A stretch of DNA of 7,701 bases from Chloroflexota bacterium (GCA_029858845.1 JAOUEG010000075.1:1-7701), one strand, 5' to 3'; shown: positions 1 to 7,237, counted from the stretch's first letter. Translations and numbers: made by a program. Notes: generated by a model from the letters alone, not told the origin.

Positions 1-1
1 G

Positions 2-1282
2 AAGGTGGACGTGGACAGCGAGGTGGTCCGGTTCCCGCCCGACCTGGTGCGTCGCGCCGTCGCGAGCGCTCCGCGCTATTTCACGATGGGCGCCCGCGCA
101 TCCGGATATGACCTCCACCTCCAGGATGGGGTGACCTGGTTCACCACCGACGGATGCGGGATCGCCACGATCGACTTCGACACGCGCGAGCAGCGCGTGT
201 CGCGCAAGAGCGATGTCGGAGAGATGGCTCGCGTCGCGGACTACCTGCCCTCCATCGGGTTCTACTGGCCGATGGTCAGCGCGCAGGACCACGGCCTGAC
301 CGCACCACTGCACGAGTTGGATGCCTCGTTCAACAACACGGTCAAGCACGTGCAGTCGGAGACGGTCATGGGCGCCGTACCGGCGCGCTACGCCATCGAG
401 ATGGCGACCGTCATCGCCGGCAGCGGTGCGGCGCTCCGCGAGCGACCACCGTTCTCGGACGTCATCTGCACGATCGCGCCACTCGTCCAGGATCACGCCG
501 GGATCGAAGCCGCCCTCGTGCTCGCAAAAGCCGGTATCCCGGTCGGGTTCCTCGCCATGCCGACGCTCGGCACGACGGCTCCGGCGACCCTGGCCGGTGC
601 TCTTGCCGTCGGCGATGCCGAGGTCATCAGTGGGGTCGTGCTGCTCCAGCTGGCCTACCCGGGCGCCCCGGTCTTCCACTCGATCATGCACGCCTGGGCC
701 GACCCTCGGGACGGCAGCTACGTGTCCTACTCGGTGGACAGCCGGACACGCTACGCCCCGGTCGAGATGGCCCACCACTGGGGCCTGCCGTCGCTCGGCG
801 CCTGCTACGGCACGGACGCGGCTGTCGCCGGCACATGGCAGGCCGCGGCCGAAGTCGGGCTCGATCCCGTCCTGGCAGGGCTCACGTCACCCGAGATCGT
901 CACCGGGATGGGACTCAACCGCACCTACACCCTGCTCTATCCCGAGGGCCTCATCCTCGACGACGACATCTACCAGCGGGCCCGGCACGCGCTCATGGCC
1001 CTCGACCTGGACGATGAGACGCTCGCCCTCGACGTCGTCGCCGCGGTCGGTCCCGGCGGGCACTACCTGGCGGAACGCCATACGCGAGCCCACATGCCGA
1101 CAGCCCTGCGCCGCGGTCTGCCCCATGAACCAGCCGATCACGGAAGCTACCGCGACCCGGTCGAAGCCGCTCGCGACCGGGTGGCGTGGATCCGGGCGAA
1201 TCATCATCCGGAGCCTCTCGAGGCTCAGCAACAGGCCGAGCTGGCGAGGATCCTCGCGGCAGCCGACAAGGAGATCACCTGA
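2..1282 (+). CDS. MttB-like corrinoid methyltransferase, paralogue 1 (5'-truncated)
   Basis: This is a trimethylamine methyltransferase family (COG5598) protein, a cytoplasmic TIM-barrel enzyme that would move a methyl group from a methylated amine to a corrinoid protein. The gene runs off the left edge. The GTG at position 5 is not a true start: the first visible residues align with residue 77 of gene 2, so about 76 N-terminal residues are missing. Visible signatures are TTDGCG (143-160), the NTVKHVQ block with Lys at 344-346, the PVGFLAMPTLGTTAPAT block, PGAPVFHS and, near the C-terminus, VGPGGH followed by ERHTR. It is about 70% identical to gene 2 just after the truncation and about 86% in the middle (counted by hand). 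Its TGA shares one base with the ATG of gene 2. There is no in-frame TAG, so no pyrrolysine. Family assignment is firm; the substrate (TMA, glycine betaine or another quaternary amine) is unknown. Confidence 0.93.
   Translation, partial: KVDVDSEVVRFPPDLVRRAVASAPRYFTMGARASGYDLHLQDGVTWFTTDGCGIATIDFDTREQRVSRKSDVGEMARVADYLPSIGFYWPMVSAQDHGLTAPLHELDASFNNTVKHVQSETVMGAVPARYAIEMATVIAGSGAALRERPPFSDVICTIAPLVQDHAGIEAALVLAKAGIPVGFLAMPTLGTTAPATLAGALAVGDAEVISGVVLLQLAYPGAPVFHSIMHAWADPRDGSYVSYSVDSRTRYAPVEMAHHWGLPSLGACYGTDAAVAGTWQAAAEVGLDPVLAGLTSPEIVTGMGLNRTYTLLYPEGLILDDDIYQRARHALMALDLDDETLALDVVAAVGPGGHYLAERHTRAHMPTALRRGLPHEPADHGSYRDPVEAARDRVAWIRANHHPEPLEAQQQAELARILAAADKEIT
650..688 (+). repeat. 39-base direct repeat, copy A (in gene 1)
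   Basis: This stretch encodes LAYPGAPVFHSIM in gene 1 and is identical, base for base, to 2152-2190 in gene 2. The match ends in a mismatch on both sides (649 and 689). It is the longest exact repeat found by eye and reflects recent duplication or gene conversion of the two paralogues. Confidence 0.9.
1268..1273 (+). promoter_or_regulatory. Ribosome binding site of gene 2
   Basis: AAGGAG lies inside the end of gene 1, eight bases before the ATG at 1282. It fixes that ATG as the start of gene 2, rather than an in-frame codon further upstream within gene 1. Confidence 0.75.
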
Positions 1283-2793
1283 TGGCCAGTTCGAGAGACA
1301 CCCGCACGGCCACCGCCGTGAGCACCGCGGGACCCGCCTCGAGCGAGACCCCGCCCCTGGAGCCCATCCGATCGCGGCGGCGAGTTCGCTTCCTTGACGA
1401 CGACCAACTGGATCGGCTCCAGGATGGGACCCTCCGGATCCTCGAGGAGGTCGGAGTCAGGTTCCCGTCCGACACCGCACTCGACATCCTCGGCGATCAC
1501 GGAGCCATGGTCGATCGGGATTCTCAGATCGTCCGCTTCCCTCGCGATCTTGTCCGTCGAGCGCTGTCGGTCGCGCCGCGCACGTTCACGATGGCGGCTC
1601 GAGACCCTCGCTTCGACCTCCAACTGGAGGATGGAGTCAGCTACTTCACGACGGACGGGTGCGGTGTCGCGACGATCGACTGGGACACCCGCCAGCAGCG
1701 GGCGTCCCGCAAGAGCGACATCGCCGAGATGGCACGGATCGTGGACTACCTTCCGTCGATCGGGTTCATGTGGCCCACGGTCAGCGCCCAGGACCGCGGG
1801 CGGACCTCCCAACTGCACGAGATCGATGCCGCCTACAACAACACGGTCAAACACTTCCAGGCAATGGTCATGGGAGCCGAGCCGGCGCGGCGCGCCATCG
1901 AGATGGCGACCGTGCTGGCGGGCAGCGGCGAGGCGCTTCGAGCGCGGCCCATGCTGTCGGACCTCATCTGCTCGATCGCCCCACTGGCGCAGGACCACGA
2001 GGGGCTGGAGGCCGCCCTGGTGTTCGCCGAGGCCGGGATCCCGGTCGGCTTCCTGGCGATGCCGACGCTCGGCACGACCGCGCCGGCGACATCGGCGGGC
2101 GCCCTCGTCGTCGGCGACGCCGAGGTCATCTCAGGGATCGTCCTCCTGCAACTGGCCTACCCGGGCGCCCCGGTCTTCCACTCGATCATGAAGGCGTGGG
2201 CGGACCCCCGCAACGGCAACTACGTCGGGTACTCCCTCGACAACCGTGCCCGCTACGCACCCGTGGAGATGGCGCACCATTGGGGCCTTCCCTCGATGGC
2301 GGCCTGCTTCGGCACGGACTCACCGACCGCCGGCACCTGGCAGGCGGGGGTCGAGGTAGCTCTGGATCCGTTCCTCGGGGGCCTGGCCGGACCGGAGCTG
2401 GTCACGGGGCTCGGCCTCGACCGGACCTACACCCTGCTCTACCCGGAGGCGATCATCCTCGACGACGACGTCTACCAGCGAGCCCTGCACGCCCTGCTGG
2501 CCGAGGACGTCTCTGACGAGGCGCTGGCCCTCGACGTCATCGCGAACGTGGGACCGGGGGGACACTTCCTGGCCGAGCGACATACCCGGATCCACATGCG
2601 GACGTCGCTCAAGCGTGGACTGACCCACGAGCTCGCGCCGGAAGGCGGCTATCGCGACCCGGTGGAGGTGGCGCGCGAGCGCGTCGCCTGGATCCGGGAG
2701 AATCACCGCCCGGAACCGTTGGATCCGCACAAGGCTGCCGAGCTGACCCGGATCCTGTCGGCAGCGGACCGCGACCTGGGAGGCGCCGGATGA
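1282..2793 (+). CDS. MttB-like corrinoid methyltransferase, paralogue 2
   Basis: This is a complete 503-residue COG5598 methyltransferase, of usual family length, predicted to methylate the Co(I) corrinoid carrier from a methylated amine. Residues 1-30 are an Ala/Ser/Thr-rich, probably disordered extension not seen in genes 3-5. The family domain starts near the FLDD motif (37-40). Signatures are TTDGCG (123-128), NNTVKH (186-191), a PVGFLAMPTLGTTAPAT block (254-270), PGAPVFHS (294-301), GPGGH (424-428) and HTR (434-436). No signal peptide or membrane segment is visible. It is the closest relative of gene 1. After the conserved Lys-His it has lost one codon, giving HFQAMVMG where genes 1 and 3 have HVQ(S/T)ET(V/L)MG, so a shared Glu is missing. 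The ATG at 1282 has a good ribosome binding site and overlaps the gene 1 stop by one base. The stop overlaps gene 3 by four bases (ATGA). Substrate unknown. Confidence 0.95.
   Translation: MASSRDTRTATAVSTAGPASSETPPLEPIRSRRRVRFLDDDQLDRLQDGTLRILEEVGVRFPSDTALDILGDHGAMVDRDSQIVRFPRDLVRRALSVAPRTFTMAARDPRFDLQLEDGVSYFTTDGCGVATIDWDTRQQRASRKSDIAEMARIVDYLPSIGFMWPTVSAQDRGRTSQLHEIDAAYNNTVKHFQAMVMGAEPARRAIEMATVLAGSGEALRARPMLSDLICSIAPLAQDHEGLEAALVFAEAGIPVGFLAMPTLGTTAPATSAGALVVGDAEVISGIVLLQLAYPGAPVFHSIMKAWADPRNGNYVGYSLDNRARYAPVEMAHHWGLPSMAACFGTDSPTAGTWQAGVEVALDPFLGGLAGPELVTGLGLDRTYTLLYPEAIILDDDVYQRALHALLAEDVSDEALALDVIANVGPGGHFLAERHTRIHMRTSLKRGLTHELAPEGGYRDPVEVARERVAWIRENHRPEPLDPHKAAELTRILSAADRDLGGAG
2152..2190 (+). 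repeat. 39-base direct repeat, copy B (in gene 2)
   Basis: This is the second copy of the 39-base exact repeat also found at 650-688. It sits at the matching codons of gene 2 and in the same reading phase relative to its gene. Recombination between the copies would remove one gene length and leave an in-frame gene 1/gene 2 hybrid. Confidence 0.9.
2778..2783 (+). promoter_or_regulatory. Ribosome binding site of gene 3
   Basis: GGGAGG lies within the last codons of gene 2, six bases before the ATG at 2790. It supports that start and the four-base ATGA overlap with gene 2. Confidence 0.7.
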
Positions 2794-4262
2794 GCGGATC
2801 CACGCCGCCGCTGGCCCCGATCCGGCCGGCGCGACACGCCCGCTTCCTCGATGATGGCCAGCTCGCCGACCTTCGGTCCGCGACGCTGGAGCTCCTCGAC
2901 GAGGTCGGCGTCCACTGCCCGTCGAGGCAGGTCCGGGCGCTCTACGCGGACCACGGTGCGATGGTCGACGAGGCACGCGAGGTGGTCCGCCTGCCGCCGG
3001 ACCTGGTGACCCGGGCCATGGCCCAGGCACCGCGCGGGTACGTCATGGGCGCCCGCGACCCCGAATTCGACCTCGTGCTGGACGGGACTGCCTTCCACGT
3101 CGCGACGGACGGGTGCGGGATCGAGGTCCTGGACCCGGTGGTCGGCCGACGCTCATCGAACGCTGCCGACGTGGGAACGGCCGCGCGCCTCGCCGACGCG
3201 CTGCCCGCCGTCGGGTTCTACTGGCCGATGCTGAGCGCCCGGGACCACCCCCGCACGGCGCCGCTGCACGAGCTGCTGGCCTCGTACGCCAACACGGTCA
3301 AGCACGTGCAGACCGAGACGCTCATGGGGGCGGCGCCGGCGCGCTCCGCCGTCGAGATGGCGCGGGTCATCGCCGGGGACGACGTCACGCTTCGCACCCG
3401 GCCGCCCCTGTCGGCGCTCGTCTGCACGATCGCCCCGCTGGCCCAGGACGCGGATGGGATGGAGGGGGCCCTGGTCCTGGCCGAGGCCGGGATCCCTGTC
3501 GGGTTCATGTCCATGGCGACGGCGGGCACGACCGGACCGGCGACGGTCCCCGGCACGGTCGCGGCCGGCGATGCTGAGATCGTCGCAGCGCTGACCCTGG
3601 TCCAGCTCGTCCATCCGGGTGCGCCGGTCTTCCACTCGCTCATGACCGGGATGATGGACCCCCACACGGGGGCCTATCTTGCGACCCCCTGGGAAGGCGA
3701 GATCGCCTATGTCGTCGGCGTGGAACTCGCCCACGCCTGGGGGGTCCCGACGCTGGCCGGCGTCTTCGGCACCGATGCCCGCACGCCCGGCTGGCAGGCC
3801 GCTGCCGAGGCCGGCGTGGCGCTGACCCTGTCCGCCATGGCCGGCGCGGAGACCGGGAGTGGGATGGGCCTCCTCGAGTCGTGCATGCTCTTCACGCCGG
3901 AACAGCTGGTCCTGGACGCCGATCTCCACGAGCGTGTTCGGTGCACGCTGGCTGCCTTCGACACGAGTCGCGAGGCGCTCGCCCTCGACGTCGTCAAGGC
4001 GGTCGGGCCGAACGGACACTTCCTGTACGAGCGGCACACCCGGGACGAGATCCGACGCCGCCGGTTCTCGCCGCTGACCGGCCGCACCGCTGCGGACGGG
4101 AGTCCGATCGAGCCGGTTGAGGTCGCCCGAGCTGAGGCCGCGCGGATCCTGGCGGAGCACCGACCGGAACCGCTGGACGACGCACAGGGGCGCGAGCTCG
4201 CCCGGATCGTCGCGGCAGCGGACCGGGAAGCGGAGACCGTGCAGGCGGCGGTCGGCCGGTGA
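2790..4262 (+). CDS. MttB-like corrinoid methyltransferase, paralogue 3
   Basis: This is a complete 490-residue COG5598 methyltransferase. It groups with genes 1 and 2 but at only about half identity. Shared marks are the RFLDD start of the domain (18-22), ATDGCG (105-110), ANTVKHVQTETLMG (167-180), IPVGF (235-239), PGAPVFHS (276-283), GPNGH (406-410) and ERHTR (414-418). Two differences may bear on substrate. The glycine-rich loop reads MATAGTTGPAT (242-252), where genes 1 and 2 have MPTLGTTAPAT. In addition, FTPEQLVLD (368-376) keeps the EQL motif found in genes 4 and 5, where genes 1 and 2 have YPE(G/A)(L/I)ILD. The expected role is methyl transfer from a methylated amine to the corrinoid protein. 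The start overlaps gene 2 by ATGA; the stop TGA lies within the GTGA shared with gene 4. No in-frame TAG. Substrate unknown. Confidence 0.95.
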   Translation: MSGSTPPLAPIRPARHARFLDDGQLADLRSATLELLDEVGVHCPSRQVRALYADHGAMVDEAREVVRLPPDLVTRAMAQAPRGYVMGARDPEFDLVLDGTAFHVATDGCGIEVLDPVVGRRSSNAADVGTAARLADALPAVGFYWPMLSARDHPRTAPLHELLASYANTVKHVQTETLMGAAPARSAVEMARVIAGDDVTLRTRPPLSALVCTIAPLAQDADGMEGALVLAEAGIPVGFMSMATAGTTGPATVPGTVAAGDAEIVAALTLVQLVHPGAPVFHSLMTGMMDPHTGAYLATPWEGEIAYVVGVELAHAWGVPTLAGVFGTDARTPGWQAAAEAGVALTLSAMAGAETGSGMGLLESCMLFTPEQLVLDADLHERVRCTLAAFDTSREALALDVVKAVGPNGHFLYERHTRDEIRRRRFSPLTGRTAADGSPIEPVEVARAEAARILAEHRPEPLDDAQGRELARIVAAADREAETVQAAVGR

Positions 4263-5713
4263 CGACGACCATCGAGGTCCTGACCCCTGCCCGCCGAGTC
4301 GAGGTGCACGAGCGAGCGATGGCGGTACTGGCCAGGACCGGCCTCCGCGTCGAGTCCGATCGCGCTCGCGAGATCCTCGGTTCGGCCGGAGCCACGGTCG
4401 ATGAGGGCGAGCACCGTGTCCGATTGCCACGGGCGGTCGTGGAACACGCCCTGGCGCTCGCCCCGCGGACGTTCACCCTCGGCGGGCGCCGGCCGGGCTG
4501 GACGCTACCGCTCGACGGCACCGACTGTCGTCTCGTGGCCGACGGAGAAGCGCTCCAGACCCTGGACGCAGAGACGGCCACGCGACGGCTGGCCACCGCG
4601 TCGGACTGGGAGCGATCGACCGATCTCCTCGACGCCATCGAAGAGATCGGCGTCTACTGGCGGATGGTCGACTTCGAGGGCGCCGAGGCGCCGCCGGGAG
4701 CATCGGTCAGGGGCTGGGTCGGCGCGTTCGCGCGCTTCTCCCGGCACATCCAGGATTCCGCCGCCGACGCCGCGGATGCCGCCTGGCTGCTGGAGGTTCT
4801 CGACGTGGTCTTCGGGGGACGCGACGAGGTCCGTCGGCGGCGCCCGTTCTCGTTCCTGATCTGCCCGCTGACGCCGCTCGTCCTTGAGGGCCCCTACACG
4901 GACGCCTGGCTGGCGACGGCGGACTGGGGACTCCCGGTGGCCGCGATGCCGATGCCGATGATGGGCCTGACCGCGCCCGTCGGGCTTCTGTCCACGACGG
5001 TGCTGGGCACGGCGGAAACCCTCGCGACGCTGTGCCTGATCCAGGCGGCGGCTCCCGGCACGCCGTTCATCTTCGCTCCGGCACTCGCCGTCATGGAGCC
5101 ACGTACCGGTCGCTTCGCCGGGGGCGCGGTCGAGCATGCTCTCCTTGGGGCCGCGGCAACGGAGATGGCCCGTTTCTACGGCCTGCCGGCAGAAGCATCG
5201 ACAGGCGGGACGGATGCGCACCTTCCGGGCGCCCAGGCCGGCGCGGAGCGCGCGCTCGGCTGGCTGCTCCCGGTGCTCGCCTGGCCCGACCTCCTGGTCG
5301 GACCGGGGCTGCTGGGAGGCTCGACCGTGCTCTCGCTCGAGCAGCTGCTGCTCGACGTCGAGGGATTCCGACGGTGCGTGCGCCTGCGCCGAGGGATCGA
5401 CGTCGCGCTGGAAGAGGTCGTCGAAGATGCCCTCGACGAGGTCGGCCCAGGCGGGGACTTCCTGGTCCGGCCGGCGACGCGTCGTGCGACACGTGGCGGG
5501 GAATGGTACGTGGACCGGATCGGCGTCCGCGAACCGTGGGAGCGCTGGGAGGAAGCCGGCCGATCGGACATCGTCGAAGAGGCCGGACGCGTTGTCGCGC
5601 AGACGCTGGCCGATCACCAGCCGCTACCCATGGCCGAGGACGTGGAGCGCGAGCTGGCGGCCCTCGTCGCTCGAGCGAGTGGCGGCGCCGGTCGCGCTGC
5701 CCGGAGGACGTGA
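4259..5713 (+). CDS. MttB-like corrinoid methyltransferase, paralogue 4 (no Lys, no Asn)
   Basis: This is a complete 484-residue COG5598 methyltransferase from the more diverged branch shared with gene 5. Family marks are ADGEALQTLD (94-103), SRHIQ (161-165), LICPLTPLV (200-208), AMPMPMMGLTAPVG (229-242), YGLPAEASTGGTDA (307-320), LEQLLLD (360-366), VGPGGDFL (395-402) and the C-terminal WERWEEAG (427-434), which genes 1-3 lack. The conserved Lys-His of the other four paralogues is Arg-His here, and HTR after GPGG is replaced by ATR. The whole protein has no lysine and no asparagine, so no AAN codon is used. The start is GTG at 4259, in a four-base GTGA overlap with gene 3 and with only a weak upstream AGGCGG (4243-4248), so it probably depends on coupled translation; the next Met (residue 21) would cut into the domain. 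Substrate unknown. Confidence 0.93.
   Translation: MTTTIEVLTPARRVEVHERAMAVLARTGLRVESDRAREILGSAGATVDEGEHRVRLPRAVVEHALALAPRTFTLGGRRPGWTLPLDGTDCRLVADGEALQTLDAETATRRLATASDWERSTDLLDAIEEIGVYWRMVDFEGAEAPPGASVRGWVGAFARFSRHIQDSAADAADAAWLLEVLDVVFGGRDEVRRRRPFSFLICPLTPLVLEGPYTDAWLATADWGLPVAAMPMPMMGLTAPVGLLSTTVLGTAETLATLCLIQAAAPGTPFIFAPALAVMEPRTGRFAGGAVEHALLGAAATEMARFYGLPAEASTGGTDAHLPGAQAGAERALGWLLPVLAWPDLLVGPGLLGGSTVLSLEQLLLDVEGFRRCVRLRRGIDVALEEVVEDALDEVGPGGDFLVRPATRRATRGGEWYVDRIGVREPWERWEEAGRSDIVEEAGRVVAQTLADHQPLPMAEDVERELAALVARASGGAGRAARRT
5703..5707 (+). promoter_or_regulatory. Ribosome binding site of gene 5 (decides the start)
   Basis: GGAGG lies within the last codons of gene 4. It is eight bases before the ATG at 5716 but only two bases before an in-frame GTG at 5710 that would give a four-base overlap. 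The spacing favours the ATG. Confidence 0.65.
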
Positions 5714-5715
5714 GG

Positions 5716-7149
5716 ATGCGCTACGCGGCCAGCTTCCTGAGCGGATCGGAGCAGGAGCAGGTCCATGCCGCGAGCCTGCGGATCCTGGCCGAGACCGGCG
5801 TGCGCTTCCACGGCGACCAGGCGCTGCCGTTGCTCGAGGCAGCTGGGGCCCGTGTGGATCCTGGGAGCGGGACCGCCCGGCTCCCTCGTTCGCTGGTGGA
5901 ATCGGCCCTGGCGAGCGCTCCGCGCGAGTTCGTGCTCGGCGCCCGCAACCCCGCCCATGACTTCGCACTGCCGTCGCCCGTGACCCGCTACGCGATGGAT
6001 GGGACCGCAGCCTTCGCCATCGATCACGAGACCGGTGAGCGCCGGTACGGCACGCGTCGCGATACGGAGCTCGCACTGCGCGTCTTCCAGGCGACCGCCA
6101 TGGGGGTCATGGCCTGGCCGCCGGTGACCGCGTCGGATGCGCCGCCGGAGACCCGGGCGCTGCACGAATTCGCGACGATGATCCGCTTCTCCTCGAAGCA
6201 CGGTCAGCACGAACTCCACACCCGGGCACAGGTTCCCTACCTGCTGGCCGCATTGACGGCGGCGGGCGGCGGCCTGGCCTCACTCCGGGCCCGACATCAG
6301 TGGTCGCTGATCTACTGCCCGGTCGCCCCACTCGTCCACGATGGACCGATGCTCGACGCCTACCTCGCGTTGGGCGAGGCGGACCTGCCGGTCATGATCA
6401 TGCCGATGCCGGTCACGGGGACGACCGGGCCCGCCGGTCTGCTCGCCAACGTGGCGCTGTCGAACGCCGAAGCCCTGTCCGCGCTCGTGGTCTTCCAGGT
6501 CGCCCATCCGGGCCGCCCGGTCATCTACAGCAGCGCCACGGGCTCGATGGACTTCCACAGCGGAGCGTTCCTCGGAGGGACCCCGGAGATGGGGCTCATG
6601 TCGGCCGCGCTGGTCACGATGGGCCGCTTCTACGGCCTGCCGGCGACGGCCGCCGGGTGCACGTCGGATGCCCCGGAGCCTGGACCCCAGGCTGTCATGG
6701 AGAAGCTCGTCACGATGCTGCCACCGGCCTCGGCCGGAGCGGACATCGTCGTCGGCTTCGGGGAGGTCCAGGGTGACCAGGCCCTGGTGCTGGAGCAGAT
6801 CCTCGTGGACGACGAGCTCGCCCGGTATGTCGAGCGCCTCGTCGAGGGGATCGCCGAACCGGCGGATCCGGGGTTCGTCGACGAGATCGACTCCGTGGGC
6901 CCGGGCGGCAACTTCCTGGCCCGGCCCACGACGCGCCGCGCCGCGCGCAGCCGGGAGTTCCTGGCGCCGGCGCTCATCGGGCACCACGCCTACGAGGCGT
7001 GGCAGGAGCTCGGCTCACCCTCGCTGTACGGACGTGCTCGGGAGCGAGTCCGGGAGATCCTGGCCGAACCACTCGTGGACCCGCTCCCGGACGCCGTCGA
7101 TTCCGAGCTGGACCGGATCCTCGCAGCCGCGGACGCGGAGCTCACATGA
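5716..7149 (+). CDS. MttB-like corrinoid methyltransferase, paralogue 5
   Basis: This is a complete 477-residue COG5598 methyltransferase, the shortest full-length member here because it lacks about 15 N-terminal residues present in gene 3. Marks are YAMDGTAAFAID (92-103), SSKHGQH (159-165), CPVAPLV (201-207), MPMPVTGTTGPAG (229-241), YGLPATAAGCTSDAPEPGPQAV (split as YGLP at 306-309 and SDA at 317-319), VLEQILVDDE (358-367), VGPGGNFLARPTTR (394-407) and a C-terminal YEAWQELG (426-433). The last two features and the MPMP motif link it to gene 4 and, as I recall the family, make it closer to typical bacterial MttB-like proteins than genes 1-3 are. The ATG at 5716 is chosen from the ribosome binding site spacing; the open frame continues far upstream but only as a shadow inside gene 4. 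It starts two bases after the gene 4 stop. Substrate unknown. Confidence 0.94.
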   Translation: MRYAASFLSGSEQEQVHAASLRILAETGVRFHGDQALPLLEAAGARVDPGSGTARLPRSLVESALASAPREFVLGARNPAHDFALPSPVTRYAMDGTAAFAIDHETGERRYGTRRDTELALRVFQATAMGVMAWPPVTASDAPPETRALHEFATMIRFSSKHGQHELHTRAQVPYLLAALTAAGGGLASLRARHQWSLIYCPVAPLVHDGPMLDAYLALGEADLPVMIMPMPVTGTTGPAGLLANVALSNAEALSALVVFQVAHPGRPVIYSSATGSMDFHSGAFLGGTPEMGLMSAALVTMGRFYGLPATAAGCTSDAPEPGPQAVMEKLVTMLPPASAGADIVVGFGEVQGDQALVLEQILVDDELARYVERLVEGIAEPADPGFVDEIDSVGPGGNFLARPTTRRAARSREFLAPALIGHHAYEAWQELGSPSLYGRARERVREILAEPLVDPLPDAVDSELDRILAAADAELT

Positions 7150-7186
7150 TCGATCCCCGCCGGCGCAGTGCCCGGCTCCCCGAATG

Positions 7187-7210
7187 CCGGCCGACCGACG
7201 TACCGGCCGG
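7187..7210 (+). other. GC-rich hairpin upstream of the corrinoid gene
   Basis: CCGGCCG at 7187-7193 pairs perfectly with CGGCCGG at 7204-7210 across a ten-base loop, and two G-T wobble pairs could extend the stem outward. No T-run follows, so it is not a standard intrinsic terminator. It could be an RNA processing or stabilising element that separates the methyltransferase and corrinoid parts of the message. In a GC-rich genome it could also be chance. Confidence 0.4.
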
Positions 7211-7232
7211 TGCAGTCGACGCGTCACCCAAC

Positions 7233-7237
7233 GGAGG
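7233..7237 (+). promoter_or_regulatory. Ribosome binding site of the corrinoid gene
   Basis: GGAGG sits eight bases before the ATG at 7246, an ideal spacing. It supports that start and independent, efficient translation of the corrinoid protein. Confidence 0.8.

Noticed and set aside
5..7. GTG as the start of gene 1
   Set aside because: The aligned paralogues have about 76 more residues before this point and the frame is open to the window edge, so the gene is truncated.
1186..1281. Upstream extension of gene 2 (32 codons)
   Set aside because: It lies inside gene 1 in another frame, while the ATG at 1282 has a well-spaced ribosome binding site and fits the operon overlap pattern.
321..1397. 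Alternative + strand frame of 358 codons within gene 1
   Set aside because: Ser/Arg/Pro-rich shadow frame; gene 1 in the other frame matches its paralogues along its whole visible length.
3153..4430. Long open frame of 425 codons on the minus strand opposite genes 3 and 4
   Set aside because: It is rich in Arg, Gly, Pro and Asp with no recognisable domain, and lies wholly opposite two well-supported genes. High GC leaves few chance stop codons.
4505..5617. Open frame of 370 codons on the minus strand opposite gene 4
   Set aside because: It has the shadow composition typical of GC-rich DNA and no family features, while the + strand carries a clear MttB-like protein.
4259..5713. Gene 4 as a decaying pseudogene because of its odd composition
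   Set aside because: It is full length, has no frameshift or internal stop, and keeps the GPGG, MPMP and EQL motifs. Composition alone does not show decay.
5032..5715. Upstream extension of gene 5 (228 codons)
   Set aside because: It overlaps gene 4 in another frame, is extremely Arg/Gly-rich, and precedes the point where family similarity begins.
7187..7210. Intrinsic terminator after gene 5
   Set aside because: The stem is convincing but no T-run follows, and the functional partner gene starts shortly downstream on the same strand.
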